From contig CAIXUG010000042.1 in the NCBI GenBank assembly GCA_903922605.1, positions 18,933-82,932 on the forward strand: 64,000 nt of DNA, in the 5' to 3' direction. Made by a program: the position numbers and the translations under genes. Shown one piece after another: positions 27,387 to 34,627 of this stretch (positions are counted from its first letter, which is position 1; each line of letters starts with the position of its first letter). Under the pieces are notes generated by a model. It saw only the letters and a program-made list of their open reading frames with translations, was not told the DNA's origin and ran no database searches. Source of the DNA: an uncultured Verrucomicrobiota bacterium (lineage in GTDB: Bacteria > Verrucomicrobiota > Verrucomicrobiia > Limisphaerales > UBA9464).

Positions 27387-28351
27387 ACCAACCTAAATTG
27401 TGAAAGCATCTCCGTGTGTTTTATCTCAGGAGAGAAGCCGTTCTGTTTGGCACGCTCGATGGATAGCTCCGTCCTGAACCTGCGGTCTGCATGACCATTC
27501 TTGGCACGCTTTTCTAGCGCGTCGCGGGTGAACAAGACGTTTTTATTTCGATGGATCTCCGCCAGATGCTTTCGCTCTGAATCCAATCCGCTGAACCGGT
27601 TAATGACTTCCGAGCAATCTAATTCCATCCCAACCCAACGGCGGCCTAATAGTTCTGCAGCGATGTAAGTTGTTCCAGAGCCCCCAAAGGGGTCGAAGAC
27701 GCTGTCTCCTTCCTTCGACGCCATGCTGACAACCCGATCAAGCAGTTTCAAAGAAAGCTGGTTGGCTTTACGATCTTTGTATTTCTGGTGCCGAACGGGT
27801 GGAATATCGGACCAGACGTCTGCCAAATTGACACCTGAAGGGTTCATTTTGTCCCGATATCCGCCGTAATCTTGCAACTCCCCTCCGCAATGCCGGCAAG
27901 TTTTCAAGGGGACACGGTCGGGAGTAAATGTCTTCGGGCGTGGTCCTTTGACGAAGTAAAGTAAGCTGTAGTTGGACGGATAAAGCCTCCCTTGAATCGG
28001 CAGGGAATACTTCATGTCCACAGCGATCCAATGACGGAATGTCAGCCGTTCCATCAAGAACGGTCCCAAGGCCAGATTCCACTTTGGAAGATTGTAGACA
28101 AACAAGGAACCACCAGGCGCAAGCACACGAACCAAATGGCCTAACCAGGCACGGCACCATTCAAGGTATTCTGAGTCCGCGACAGAGTCGTTCATCTTCG
28201 AAGCGTATTCCTTTCCCAAGTTGAAAGGTGGGTCGGCAAAGATCAAATCCATGGAGTTATCTGCCACTTTTGGAAGCAGCGACAAACAATCCCCTTCGTG
28301 GAGACGTCCAAGGTTTGTTTCCCAGACCGGGGCGGGTAACATAGTCATCAT
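27383..28351 (-). CDS. Beta-class DNA methyltransferase of the BamHI-like system
   Basis: 322-aa site-specific DNA methyltransferase with beta-class order: catalytic motif IV (FADPPFNLGKEY, residues 38-49) first and the SAM-binding motif FDPFGGSGTTYIAAELLGRRWVG last (219-241). The single CRHCG Cys pair (152-156) might be half of a metal site. Together with the BamHI-like nuclease, it should protect GGATCC; by analogy with M.BamHI the product would be N4-methylcytosine, though DPPF alone does not exclude N6-adenine. ATG 28351 is preferred; the TTG at 28393 has no support. Convergent with the nuclease gene: both stop codons lie within one CTAG. Confidence 0.92.
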   Translation of the reverse strand: MMTMLPAPVWETNLGRLHEGDCLSLLPKVADNSMDLIFADPPFNLGKEYASKMNDSVADSEYLEWCRAWLGHLVRVLAPGGSLFVYNLPKWNLALGPFLMERLTFRHWIAVDMKYSLPIQGRLYPSNYSLLYFVKGPRPKTFTPDRVPLKTCRHCGGELQDYGGYRDKMNPSGVNLADVWSDIPPVRHQKYKDRKANQLSLKLLDRVVSMASKEGDSVFDPFGGSGTTYIAAELLGRRWVGMELDCSEVINRFSGLDSERKHLAEIHRNKNVLFTRDALEKRAKNGHADRRFRTELSIERAKQNGFSPEIKHTEMLSQFRLV

Positions 28352-28466
28352 TTTCGTTCCGGTTTGCTTCTTTGCAAGCCAAAGGTTTCGCAAAGGTTTG
28401 GCGTGGTCGAAGGTAGGAAGGTGAAGCGGTAAATTTGGACTGGACCACGCTGCCGGAAGCGCGCCT

Positions 28467-29306
28467 TCACAACGTCCGCTCCACCCACTCCATTGTCACC
28501 TTCAGCGCGCGTTCGGTGTGCTCCAACTCCGGCTGGAACACGTCGAAGATGTGATTCGCACCGCCGATCAGGACGGCTTCGGTGGGATGGCCGGGGGCGA
28601 GCTTCAGCAGCTCGGCGTCGCGTTGGGGCAGGAAATCCAGGGAGCCGCGGACGCTCAGGAGTGCGCCGGGGTATTTGGCGAGCGAGCGGTCGAGATTGAT
28701 CCCCCGAAAGCTTTCGTAGAATTCGCGATGGGTGGTGATGGTTTTCCAGCCCGGGACGGTTTCTGAGGCGACGCCGTCGCGGAGGGCCTTTTGGGCGGGG
28801 GGACTGTTGGTGAGGCTGGCGTAGGTGTCGCCGCTCGGGCTCGACCACAGGACCAGCGTGCGGAACCAGTCCGGATGCCGCGCGCCGGTCTCGATGGCCG
28901 TGGAGGCGCCGAGGCTCCAGCCCATCGCGCCGAGATGGGTGGCATCCACGCCCGGCTGCTTCACGAGGAAGGCGCGCGCCGTGGCGGTATCTTCCAGCCG
29001 CATGGGGAAGGTGGAGGCAATGTCGGTGCGTTTGCGGTCGCCTTCGCCCCGGAAATTGATCCGCAGGCTCGCGATGCCCCGGGCCGCGAGTCCCTCGGCG
29101 AGACGCTTGGTGAGGTCGCCCGCGCCATCCATGTCGTCGGCGAAGCCATGCAGCAGCAGCATCGTGCGGCCGTGCCAGCCGGAGTCAGGGGTGAGCCACG
29201 CGCCGTTAAGTTCAGGTGTGAGGTCCACGCGCATCTCCGCCGCTCGGGCGGCGAGGCCGGCCAGGAAAAGGAGGAAGAGGGGAACGATCCGCAGGCGATT
29301 CACCAT
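28467..29306 (-). CDS. Exported alpha/beta-hydrolase
   Basis: 279 aa with a signal peptide (LFLLFLAGLAARAAE). The fold's markers are LLLHGFADDMDGAG (oxyanion His-Gly), nucleophile elbow MGWSLGAST (Ser), an Asp in SVRGSLDFLP and catalytic His in GGANHIFDVF. It resembles serine aminopeptidase/dienelactone-hydrolase-like exported esterases; substrate unknown. The gene lies upstream of the methyltransferase on the same strand but outside the low-GC island, which ends in the ~115 bp between them. Confidence 0.85.
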   Translation of the reverse strand: MVNRLRIVPLFLLFLAGLAARAAEMRVDLTPELNGAWLTPDSGWHGRTMLLLHGFADDMDGAGDLTKRLAEGLAARGIASLRINFRGEGDRKRTDIASTFPMRLEDTATARAFLVKQPGVDATHLGAMGWSLGASTAIETGARHPDWFRTLVLWSSPSGDTYASLTNSPPAQKALRDGVASETVPGWKTITTHREFYESFRGINLDRSLAKYPGALLSVRGSLDFLPQRDAELLKLAPGHPTEAVLIGGANHIFDVFQPELEHTERALKVTMEWVERTL

Positions 29307-29868
29307 GCGGCTACGTTACGGGGAAGGGCGGGGGCGGGCAGCAGCAAACTTGCGGACGCGTGGAGGGAGTGCGCATCTTTTCATAGTGGTTGGCCTTGGG
29401 CATGAGGAGAGTGGACGGAACAGGGTGGCCGTTCTCCCTCACCCCGGCCCTCCCGCTGGGAGAGGGGGAATGGTCGTCCGCCGCGCGGCGAAGGCCGGCG
29501 CGGGAGTGGCCGGAGAATCTTCCCAGCAGCCACCGGTCTGCCCGGCGAGTCCCTCTCCCAGGGGGAGTGGGTTAGGGTGTGGGAGAACGGCCTGCATTCA
29601 CCATGGGCGACCTTCCCTCCGAAGTCAGGGGCTGACCGTAATGAAAAGATGCGCCCATGGAGGGATAGCAGATGGCCGGCTTGAAGAGGTCGTAGAACGA
29701 CCGCCTGGCGGCGGTAGCCGTGGGCACGCGCGCGCGTGAGGTTGCGCCGTCGGGGCTGTCTGAGTAAAGATGGCACCGGCTGAAGCACTGGCCCACCCGG
29801 CCTCTGGCTTGCGGGTTGGTTCTGACCTGCCACCGCCGTTAGCGTGACTTTCAATATCCTCTTCTTCC
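29307..29868. repeat. Nested inverted repeats (MITE-like) before the pseudopilin gene
   Basis: 562 bp without a credible gene. An outer inverted pair of 14 bp (GCGCATCTTTTCAT at 29371-29384; ATGAAAAGATGCGC at 29641-29654) encloses an inner 166-bp element with perfect 12-bp termini, GGCCGTTCTCCC (29427-29438) and GGGAGAACGGCC (29581-29592). The inner ends continue as a ccctcaccccggccctc-type repeat that also occurs twice inside the gene at 58394-61924. No transposase is present. The pseudopilin promoter is presumably in the last ~150 bp. Confidence 0.75.
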
Positions 29869-30669
29869 ATGACCTTCGGACGAACCAAAGTCGTGTGGCT
29901 CAAGCCCGCTTCCACACTACGCCTGTCCGCTCGCCGTCACCGCAGTCCATTCAGCCGGAATGCTTTTACCCTGATCGAACTGCTGGTGGTCATCGCCATC
30001 ATTGCGGTCCTGGCCGCCCTTTCGCTGCCGGCCCTGGGGCGTTCGATGCGCCAGGCGCGCCAGGTCCAATGCCTCAACAATCTCCGCCAGTTGGGCATCG
30101 GCGTTCAAAGTTTCATCGCCAACCGCCACACCTACCCGTCGTATTACGGAGGCACCAACGGTGACAACGCCGGCCATTGGTTCGACCAACTGGAACGCGG
30201 AGGCCTGGAGCATCGCAGCCCCGCCCCGGATTTCCTTTTCCGGGGTGTTTGGCGCTGTCCTTCGGTTCCGGGAGGGGAATGTTCCTATGGCTACAACACT
30301 TATGGCGTCGCCCCGATCGGCTACAACAGCCCGGAATCATTGAAACCGAACAAGGGCGCGCTGGGCCTCTATGGCACCTATGATCCGGGTGGCCATTTCA
30401 TCATTCCCATCGCTGAGTCGGAGGTGGTGGCCCCGGCGGAGATGATGGTGATCGGCGACAGTGTGGTCCACGCGTTTGACCTCATGCGCCAGGAACTCGG
30501 CTATCTGGAAACAAGGGGTGGGACAGCCCGTCATCAGGGCAAGCTCAACGTGGTCTTCGGCGATGGCCACGTCGAATCCCCGGGCTTGCGGTCTCTTTTT
30601 GAAGATTCCAGCGACGCCGCGCTGAGCCGCTGGAACCGGGATAACCAGCCGCATCGGGATCGGCTGTGA
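29869..30669 (+). CDS. Pseudopilin-like protein (prepilin N-terminal methylation site)
   Basis: 266 aa. After a 31-residue basic leader comes a type III signal FTLIELLVVIAIIAVLAAL (prepilin peptidase would cut before Phe, with Glu at +5), then the PVC-typical SMRQARQVQCLNNLRQLGIG helix. The globular part contains a GDGHVESP segment near the C-terminus, as in the many H-X9-DG/DUF1559-like pseudopilins of Planctomycetes and Verrucomicrobia. Such proteins are thought to join type II secretion or pseudopilus structures. No assembly genes are nearby. Its stop is close to the rlmN frame (GTGA overlap if the GTG at 30666 is used for rlmN). Confidence 0.88.
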   Translation: MTFGRTKVVWLKPASTLRLSARRHRSPFSRNAFTLIELLVVIAIIAVLAALSLPALGRSMRQARQVQCLNNLRQLGIGVQSFIANRHTYPSYYGGTNGDNAGHWFDQLERGGLEHRSPAPDFLFRGVWRCPSVPGGECSYGYNTYGVAPIGYNSPESLKPNKGALGLYGTYDPGGHFIIPIAESEVVAPAEMMVIGDSVVHAFDLMRQELGYLETRGGTARHQGKLNVVFGDGHVESPGLRSLFEDSSDAALSRWNRDNQPHRDRL

Positions 30670-30725
30670 GGATTGCCCTCAACCACGGCTTGGCTTCGGT
30701 CGCATTCCCTGTGTGGATAGGGGCC

Positions 30726-31838
30726 GTGTCGCTTGCGCTTGCCGATTGGGAGCCCGCCGACCTGGCGCAGGAGTTCGTGCGCTGGGGGTACAAACCCAGC
30801 CACGCGGCACGGGTGCTGCGGGCGCATTATGCGGGACGTGGCGGAGTCGAGTCCGAGGCCCTGCGTCTGCCGCAGGGGTTGGGTGAGCGGGTGCGGACGG
30901 AACTGGCCGCGAGCGCGGCGATTTTGGCGGTGCGGCAGGTGGCGAGCGATGGCACCGCGAAGCTGCTCTTGCGGCTGAACGACGGGCGGACGGTCGAGTC
31001 GGTGCTGATGCCCGACTTTCGCGAGGACCGGGCGGCGGGGTGCATCTCGTCGCAGGTCGGTTGCGCGATGGGCTGCGATTTTTGCGCGACGACCAAGACC
31101 GGCTTCGAGCGGAACCTGACGGCCGGCGAAATGGTGGAGCAGTTCCTTGCGCTTCGGCGGGAGGCCAGTGCGGCCGGGCGGAAGCTCCAGACGATCGTGT
31201 TCATGGGCATGGGCGAGCCGCTGCTGAACCTCGACGCCGTGCTCACCGCCGTGCGCCGGCTGGCGGACAATGGGCTCGGGGCGCTCGGCTGGCGGCAGAT
31301 CACGGTGTCCACCGTGGGCATCGTGCCCGGCATCGAGGCGCTCACGGCCACGGGACTGAACTTCAACCTGGCCGTCTCGCTGCACGCGCCCGATGACGAA
31401 ACGCGCGCGAAGCTGCTCCCCATGGGGAAACGCTTTGCCATCGCCGACATCCTCGCGGCGGCGGACCGTTTTCAGTCGAGTCGCGGCCGGCCGGTCACGA
31501 TCCAGTACTGCCTGCTGGCCGGGGTGAACGACTCCCCTGAGCACGCGCACCGTCTGGCCGATTTGCTTCGGACGCGCCGCATGCACATCAACCTGCTGCG
31601 GTACAATCCGACCGGCCTCAGCCTGCGCGGCGTGGTCTACGAGCCCTCCTCTGAGGAGACCGCCGAAGCCTTTGTGGCGGTGTTGCGGTCACAGGGCTTG
31701 GTGGCGCACTTCCGCCGGTCGCGCGGGCCGGATATTGACGCGGCCTGCGGGCAATTGCGGCGGCGAAGCGAGAGAAGCCGGGAGGGCGCGGTTCCACCCG
31801 CGCCGTTAATTCCTTCGCGCCGGGCTCGTGCGGGTTAA
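30726..31838 (+). CDS. rlmN: 23S rRNA (adenine-2503-C2)-methyltransferase, radical SAM
   Basis: About 370 aa. Dual-specificity RlmN normally methylates C2 of A2503 in 23S rRNA and A37 of some tRNAs. The radical-SAM cluster is CAMGCDFC (CxxxCxxC) in ISSQVGCAMGCDFCATTKTG; MGMGEPLLN, TVSTVGIVPG, LAVSLHAPDD and NLLRYNP follow in family order. The N-terminal helical domain begins at WEPADLAQEFVRWG, so GTG 30726 fits; GTG 30666 would overlap the pseudopilin stop and add 20 residues. The last ~15 residues are encoded by one arm of a 27-bp inverted repeat, replacing the natural C-terminus. Confidence 0.93.
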   Translation: MSLALADWEPADLAQEFVRWGYKPSHAARVLRAHYAGRGGVESEALRLPQGLGERVRTELAASAAILAVRQVASDGTAKLLLRLNDGRTVESVLMPDFREDRAAGCISSQVGCAMGCDFCATTKTGFERNLTAGEMVEQFLALRREASAAGRKLQTIVFMGMGEPLLNLDAVLTAVRRLADNGLGALGWRQITVSTVGIVPGIEALTATGLNFNLAVSLHAPDDETRAKLLPMGKRFAIADILAAADRFQSSRGRPVTIQYCLLAGVNDSPEHAHRLADLLRTRRMHINLLRYNPTGLSLRGVVYEPSSEETAEAFVAVLRSQGLVAHFRRSRGPDIDAACGQLRRRSERSREGAVPPAPLIPSRRARAG

Positions 31839-31921
31839 CCCAAGGCACCCTTCCTAACTTCTCTTTCCGGTACGCTCGGCGGGGAAGATTATGGGGCGCG
31901 GGTGGAACCGCGCCCTCCCGG
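31778..31921. repeat. 144-bp inverted-repeat element (MITE-like) with perfect 27-bp termini
   Basis: The left arm (31778-31804, starting CCGGGAGGGCGCGG) and right arm (31895-31921, ending CCGCGCCCTCCCGG) are exact reverse complements over 27 bp. The next ~25 bp inward also pair imperfectly. The left arm and inner part lie within the rlmN reading frame and supply its last codons and stop (31838). Confidence 0.88.
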
Positions 31922-31999
31922 GTTGGAGCAGATGCGAAGGAGGAGGACACGGTTTCTCTTTTGGTGGGGACGCCGAGGAAATACCCTGTGACGAACCGC

Positions 32000-33253
32000 A
32001 TGAAGCCCACCCGCATCGAGCTGCCGGCGATCCAGAACTGGAGCTGCCATGGCTGTTCGGACTGTTGTCGCGGCCAGTTGCTCATCACGCTTTCGCCGGA
32101 GGAGCAGCAGCGGCTCCAACAGCAACACTGGACCGCCGCCGACGGAGTCGATCCGGCTGCCATCATGGTGCCGGTGGGGAAGGGTTTTCGACTGGGGCAT
32201 CAGCAGGACGGCGCCTGCGTGTTTCTTGATCCGGCGGGGCGCTGCCGCATCCATGCGAAGTTTGGCGAGGCGGCGAAGCCCTTGGCCTGCCGGCTCTATC
32301 CATTGGTGATCCATCCGGCAGGGCGGAAGCTCGTGACCGGCCTGCGCTTCAGCTGTCCCTCGGCGGTGGCCAATCGGGGGCAGCCGCTGTCGGAGCAGGG
32401 CCGCGAGGTCCAGAAATTGGCGGCGCTGGTGGTGCCGGCGAATTACACCGAAGGCTTGCCGCCACCGGTGGCCGCCGGACCGCCGGGTGAGTGGCCGGAT
32501 TTCCTGCGGTTCGTCCAATGGCTCGACACGACCCTGGCCGTCGCCGACGCGCCCGTGGCGCTCAAGCTGACGCGCGCGCTGCGTTGGCTGCGCGCGGTGG
32601 AGCAGGGCGGCTTCGACCAGATCGGTGGGGCAGGGGCGGACGAGATCCTCGGCGCGCTGGTCCAGAGCGCGACGCGCAACCAGGCCAACTTGCCCCAACC
32701 ACCCGAGCCGCCGAGCGGCTTCGGCCGACTCTTCCTGCGCATGATGGTCGTCGAGCATGCGCGTACGACCACGGTGAAGGACCTGGCGTCGCCGGGCCGT
32801 TACCGGTTGCAAATGCTCTGGGCTAGCCTGCGCTTTGGCGTGGCCGGAAGCCGCACTCCGGCCTTGCGTCCTGGCCTGAAGCGCGTGCGGTTTGCGGACA
32901 TTGAGCAGCCCTTCGGTCCGTTGCCGGCGGCGGCCGAGGCCATGCTCACGCGGTTCTTCCGGGTGAAGATCCAGAGCCTTCACTTCTGCGGCAGCGCGTT
33001 TCATGGACGCCCCCTGATCGCCGGCTTCCAAAATCTGGCCCTGCTGTTCCCGGTGATCGTGTGGCTCAGCCGCTGGCTCGCCATCAGTGCCGGACGGTCA
33101 AGCGTGACCGAGGCCCATGTGGCAGGAGCCATCGCGATGGTAGATTACCATCACGGCTACTCGGCCGATCTGCCCGCGCGCGTTCGGCTGCTCAGCCAGC
33201 GTGAGGACATTGCGAAGCTGTGTGCGTGGTATGGGGGAGGAGCCAAGTCATAA
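32000..33253 (+). CDS. YkgJ-type cysteine-cluster protein
   Basis: 417 aa. The N-terminal ~110 residues are a YkgJ/CxxCxxCC zinc- or Fe-S-binding cluster: CHGCSDCCRG, CVFLDPAGRCRIH and KPLACRLYPLVI. In related proteins this cluster suggests metal coordination, with oxidoreductase or scaffold roles proposed. The rest is mainly helical and unrecognised. ATG 32000 is preferred over the frame start at 31961 because it directly precedes the conserved start of the cluster. A 20-residue remnant of its C-terminus reappears at 33749-33811. Confidence 0.82.
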   Translation: MKPTRIELPAIQNWSCHGCSDCCRGQLLITLSPEEQQRLQQQHWTAADGVDPAAIMVPVGKGFRLGHQQDGACVFLDPAGRCRIHAKFGEAAKPLACRLYPLVIHPAGRKLVTGLRFSCPSAVANRGQPLSEQGREVQKLAALVVPANYTEGLPPPVAAGPPGEWPDFLRFVQWLDTTLAVADAPVALKLTRALRWLRAVEQGGFDQIGGAGADEILGALVQSATRNQANLPQPPEPPSGFGRLFLRMMVVEHARTTTVKDLASPGRYRLQMLWASLRFGVAGSRTPALRPGLKRVRFADIEQPFGPLPAAAEAMLTRFFRVKIQSLHFCGSAFHGRPLIAGFQNLALLFPVIVWLSRWLAISAGRSSVTEAHVAGAIAMVDYHHGYSADLPARVRLLSQREDIAKLCAWYGGGAKS

Positions 33254-33278
33254 ACTTCCGGCTTTGCCGGAGGTTTAT
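33250..33278. repeat. Hairpin at the YkgJ-gene stop codon
   Basis: ATAAAC-T-TCCGGC-TTT-GCCGGA-G-GTTTAT: 12 paired bases with one mismatch and a 3-base loop, containing the stop codon. There is no T tract on the plus strand. It is a REP-like palindrome or a weak terminator. Confidence 0.6.
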
Positions 33279-33330
33279 GCCAAAGGAAGATGATGGATCA
33301 GAAAGATGGCGTGATGAGGAGGACTGCTGA

Positions 33331-33732
33331 ATGAACGAAGAAAGGAAAACGAGACTTTGGCGCCACTGTTCTTCAATTTACAGGAACATTTTGGTCCATG
33401 TGCTGGAATGGCCGGCGGAACGAGCTGAGCATCTCATAGAAGAACTGAGGCAACAGATGGAGATCGAGGAAAATGATCCTGACTCATTCGGTTACTTCTT
33501 TGACCCGCCGTCTCGGCATATCTGGATGGCTATCGTGGGCGACCTTTACGAAAAAACTAAGAGTGACGAGGCTGGTCCGTTCCCAATTTACCAGCGACTC
33601 GAAAAAGCCATTTCCGGGGGCTTAAACCACTGGGAACTCGACAAGGAGAGTTTCGATTGGGATCAAGCGAGACTGCGATATCAGAATGAACGCCGGAGGA
33701 TCGAGGAATGGTTGGCGAGCCTCCCAATTTAG
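33331..33732 (+). CDS. Hypothetical protein
   Basis: 133-aa soluble protein with a helical, charged character (WPAERAEHLIEELRQQMEIE; QNERRRIEEWL near the end) and no recognisable domain. Codon use is less GC-rich than its neighbours, a sign of acquisition. It sits between the intact YkgJ-type gene and a duplicated fragment of that gene's 3' end, as though it arrived with an insertion or duplication event. Confidence 0.65.
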   Translation: MNEERKTRLWRHCSSIYRNILVHVLEWPAERAEHLIEELRQQMEIEENDPDSFGYFFDPPSRHIWMAIVGDLYEKTKSDEAGPFPIYQRLEKAISGGLNHWELDKESFDWDQARLRYQNERRRIEEWLASLPI

Positions 33733-33748
33733 CCGGATGCATTTCCAA

Positions 33749-33811
33749 CGGGTGCCTCTGTGCAGACGACGCGATGATATCGCCAAGCTGTGTGCGTGGT
33801 GCGGTGGTTAA
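33749..33811 (+). pseudogene. Duplicated 3' fragment of the YkgJ-type gene
   Basis: Translated in frame, these 63 bases give RVPLCRRRDDIAKLCAWCGG and a stop, matching the C-terminal RVRLLSQREDIAKLCAWYGG of the intact gene in 14 of 20 residues, with the stop in nearly the same place. The DNA for AKLCAW is almost identical. The intact gene's last five codons are missing. Confidence 0.75.
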
Positions 33812-33861
33812 TTGGCAAAAAAAAGAAGTGCCGCCCTGTTCGCGCCTCCTAACCTCCCACC

Positions 33862-34485
33862 GTGACTCCGGAAGCACATGCGCATCTCCACAAGGCGGAC
33901 CCGATCATGCGGCGGCTCATCAAGCAGGTAGGTCCCTGCGAACTGAAGCCGGACCGTCGGCGCTCGCCTTACGAGGCGCTGGTGCGGGCGGTGGCGCACC
34001 AGCAGCTCAATGGCATTGCGGCCGAGACGATCACACGCCGCTTCATCGCGCTCTTCCCAGGCAAACGCTTTCCGGCACCAGAAGATCTGGCAACGGTGAC
34101 CGATGAGCAGATTCGCGGGGCGGGTTTCTCCCGGGCCAAGCTGGCCGCGATCCGCGACATCTCGGCCAAGGCGCTCGATGGCACGGTGCCCACGCGTCGC
34201 GTGATTGCGAAGTGGGGTGACGACGAAATCGTGGACCACCTGAGCCAATGCCGTGGCGTCGGCCGCTGGACCGTGGAGATGTTCCTGATGTTCACGCTGG
34301 GACGCCAAGACGTGCTGCCAGTCGACGATTTCGGGGTGCAGAACGGCTTCCGGCTGGCCTACGGACTGGAAGCCATGCCCAAGCCCAAGGAGCTGTTGGC
34401 CTTCGGCGAGAAGTGGCGTCCGCATCGGACCACGGCGGCCTGGTACCTGTGGCGGGCGGTTGATTTGGCGAAAGCGGCGAAGTGA
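33862..34485 (+). CDS. AlkA-like DNA-3-methyladenine glycosylase
   Basis: 207-aa HhH-GPD base-excision glycosylase that would remove alkylated purines from DNA. The helix-hairpin-helix is LSQCRGVGRWTVEMFLMF (about 127-144), followed by the catalytic-Asp segment LPVDDFGVQNG (Asp156 most likely). It lacks the AlkA N-terminal TBP-like domain; the short length matches Mag1/AlkA-II type enzymes. Start GTG 33862; no SD is evident. The YkgJ remnant ends 50 bp upstream. Confidence 0.93.
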   Translation: MTPEAHAHLHKADPIMRRLIKQVGPCELKPDRRRSPYEALVRAVAHQQLNGIAAETITRRFIALFPGKRFPAPEDLATVTDEQIRGAGFSRAKLAAIRDISAKALDGTVPTRRVIAKWGDDEIVDHLSQCRGVGRWTVEMFLMFTLGRQDVLPVDDFGVQNGFRLAYGLEAMPKPKELLAFGEKWRPHRTTAAWYLWRAVDLAKAAK

Positions 34486-34627
34486 GCAGGGTGGCGGAGC
34501 AGGGAAGAAAGGGGGCAGGGGTGCAGGAGAGACAAAAAGGAGGAGACGCCAATTTTTGTGAGGTTTGGCGAGAACTTCCTTCGGCATTCGGCGGGGAAAC
34601 TGCTAGTCTCAGCCCATACACACACTC

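Noticed and set aside
28825..29739. 304-codon plus-strand frame over the hydrolase gene and the MITE-like spacer
   Set aside because: Mostly antisense to the hydrolase and then runs through inverted repeat DNA.
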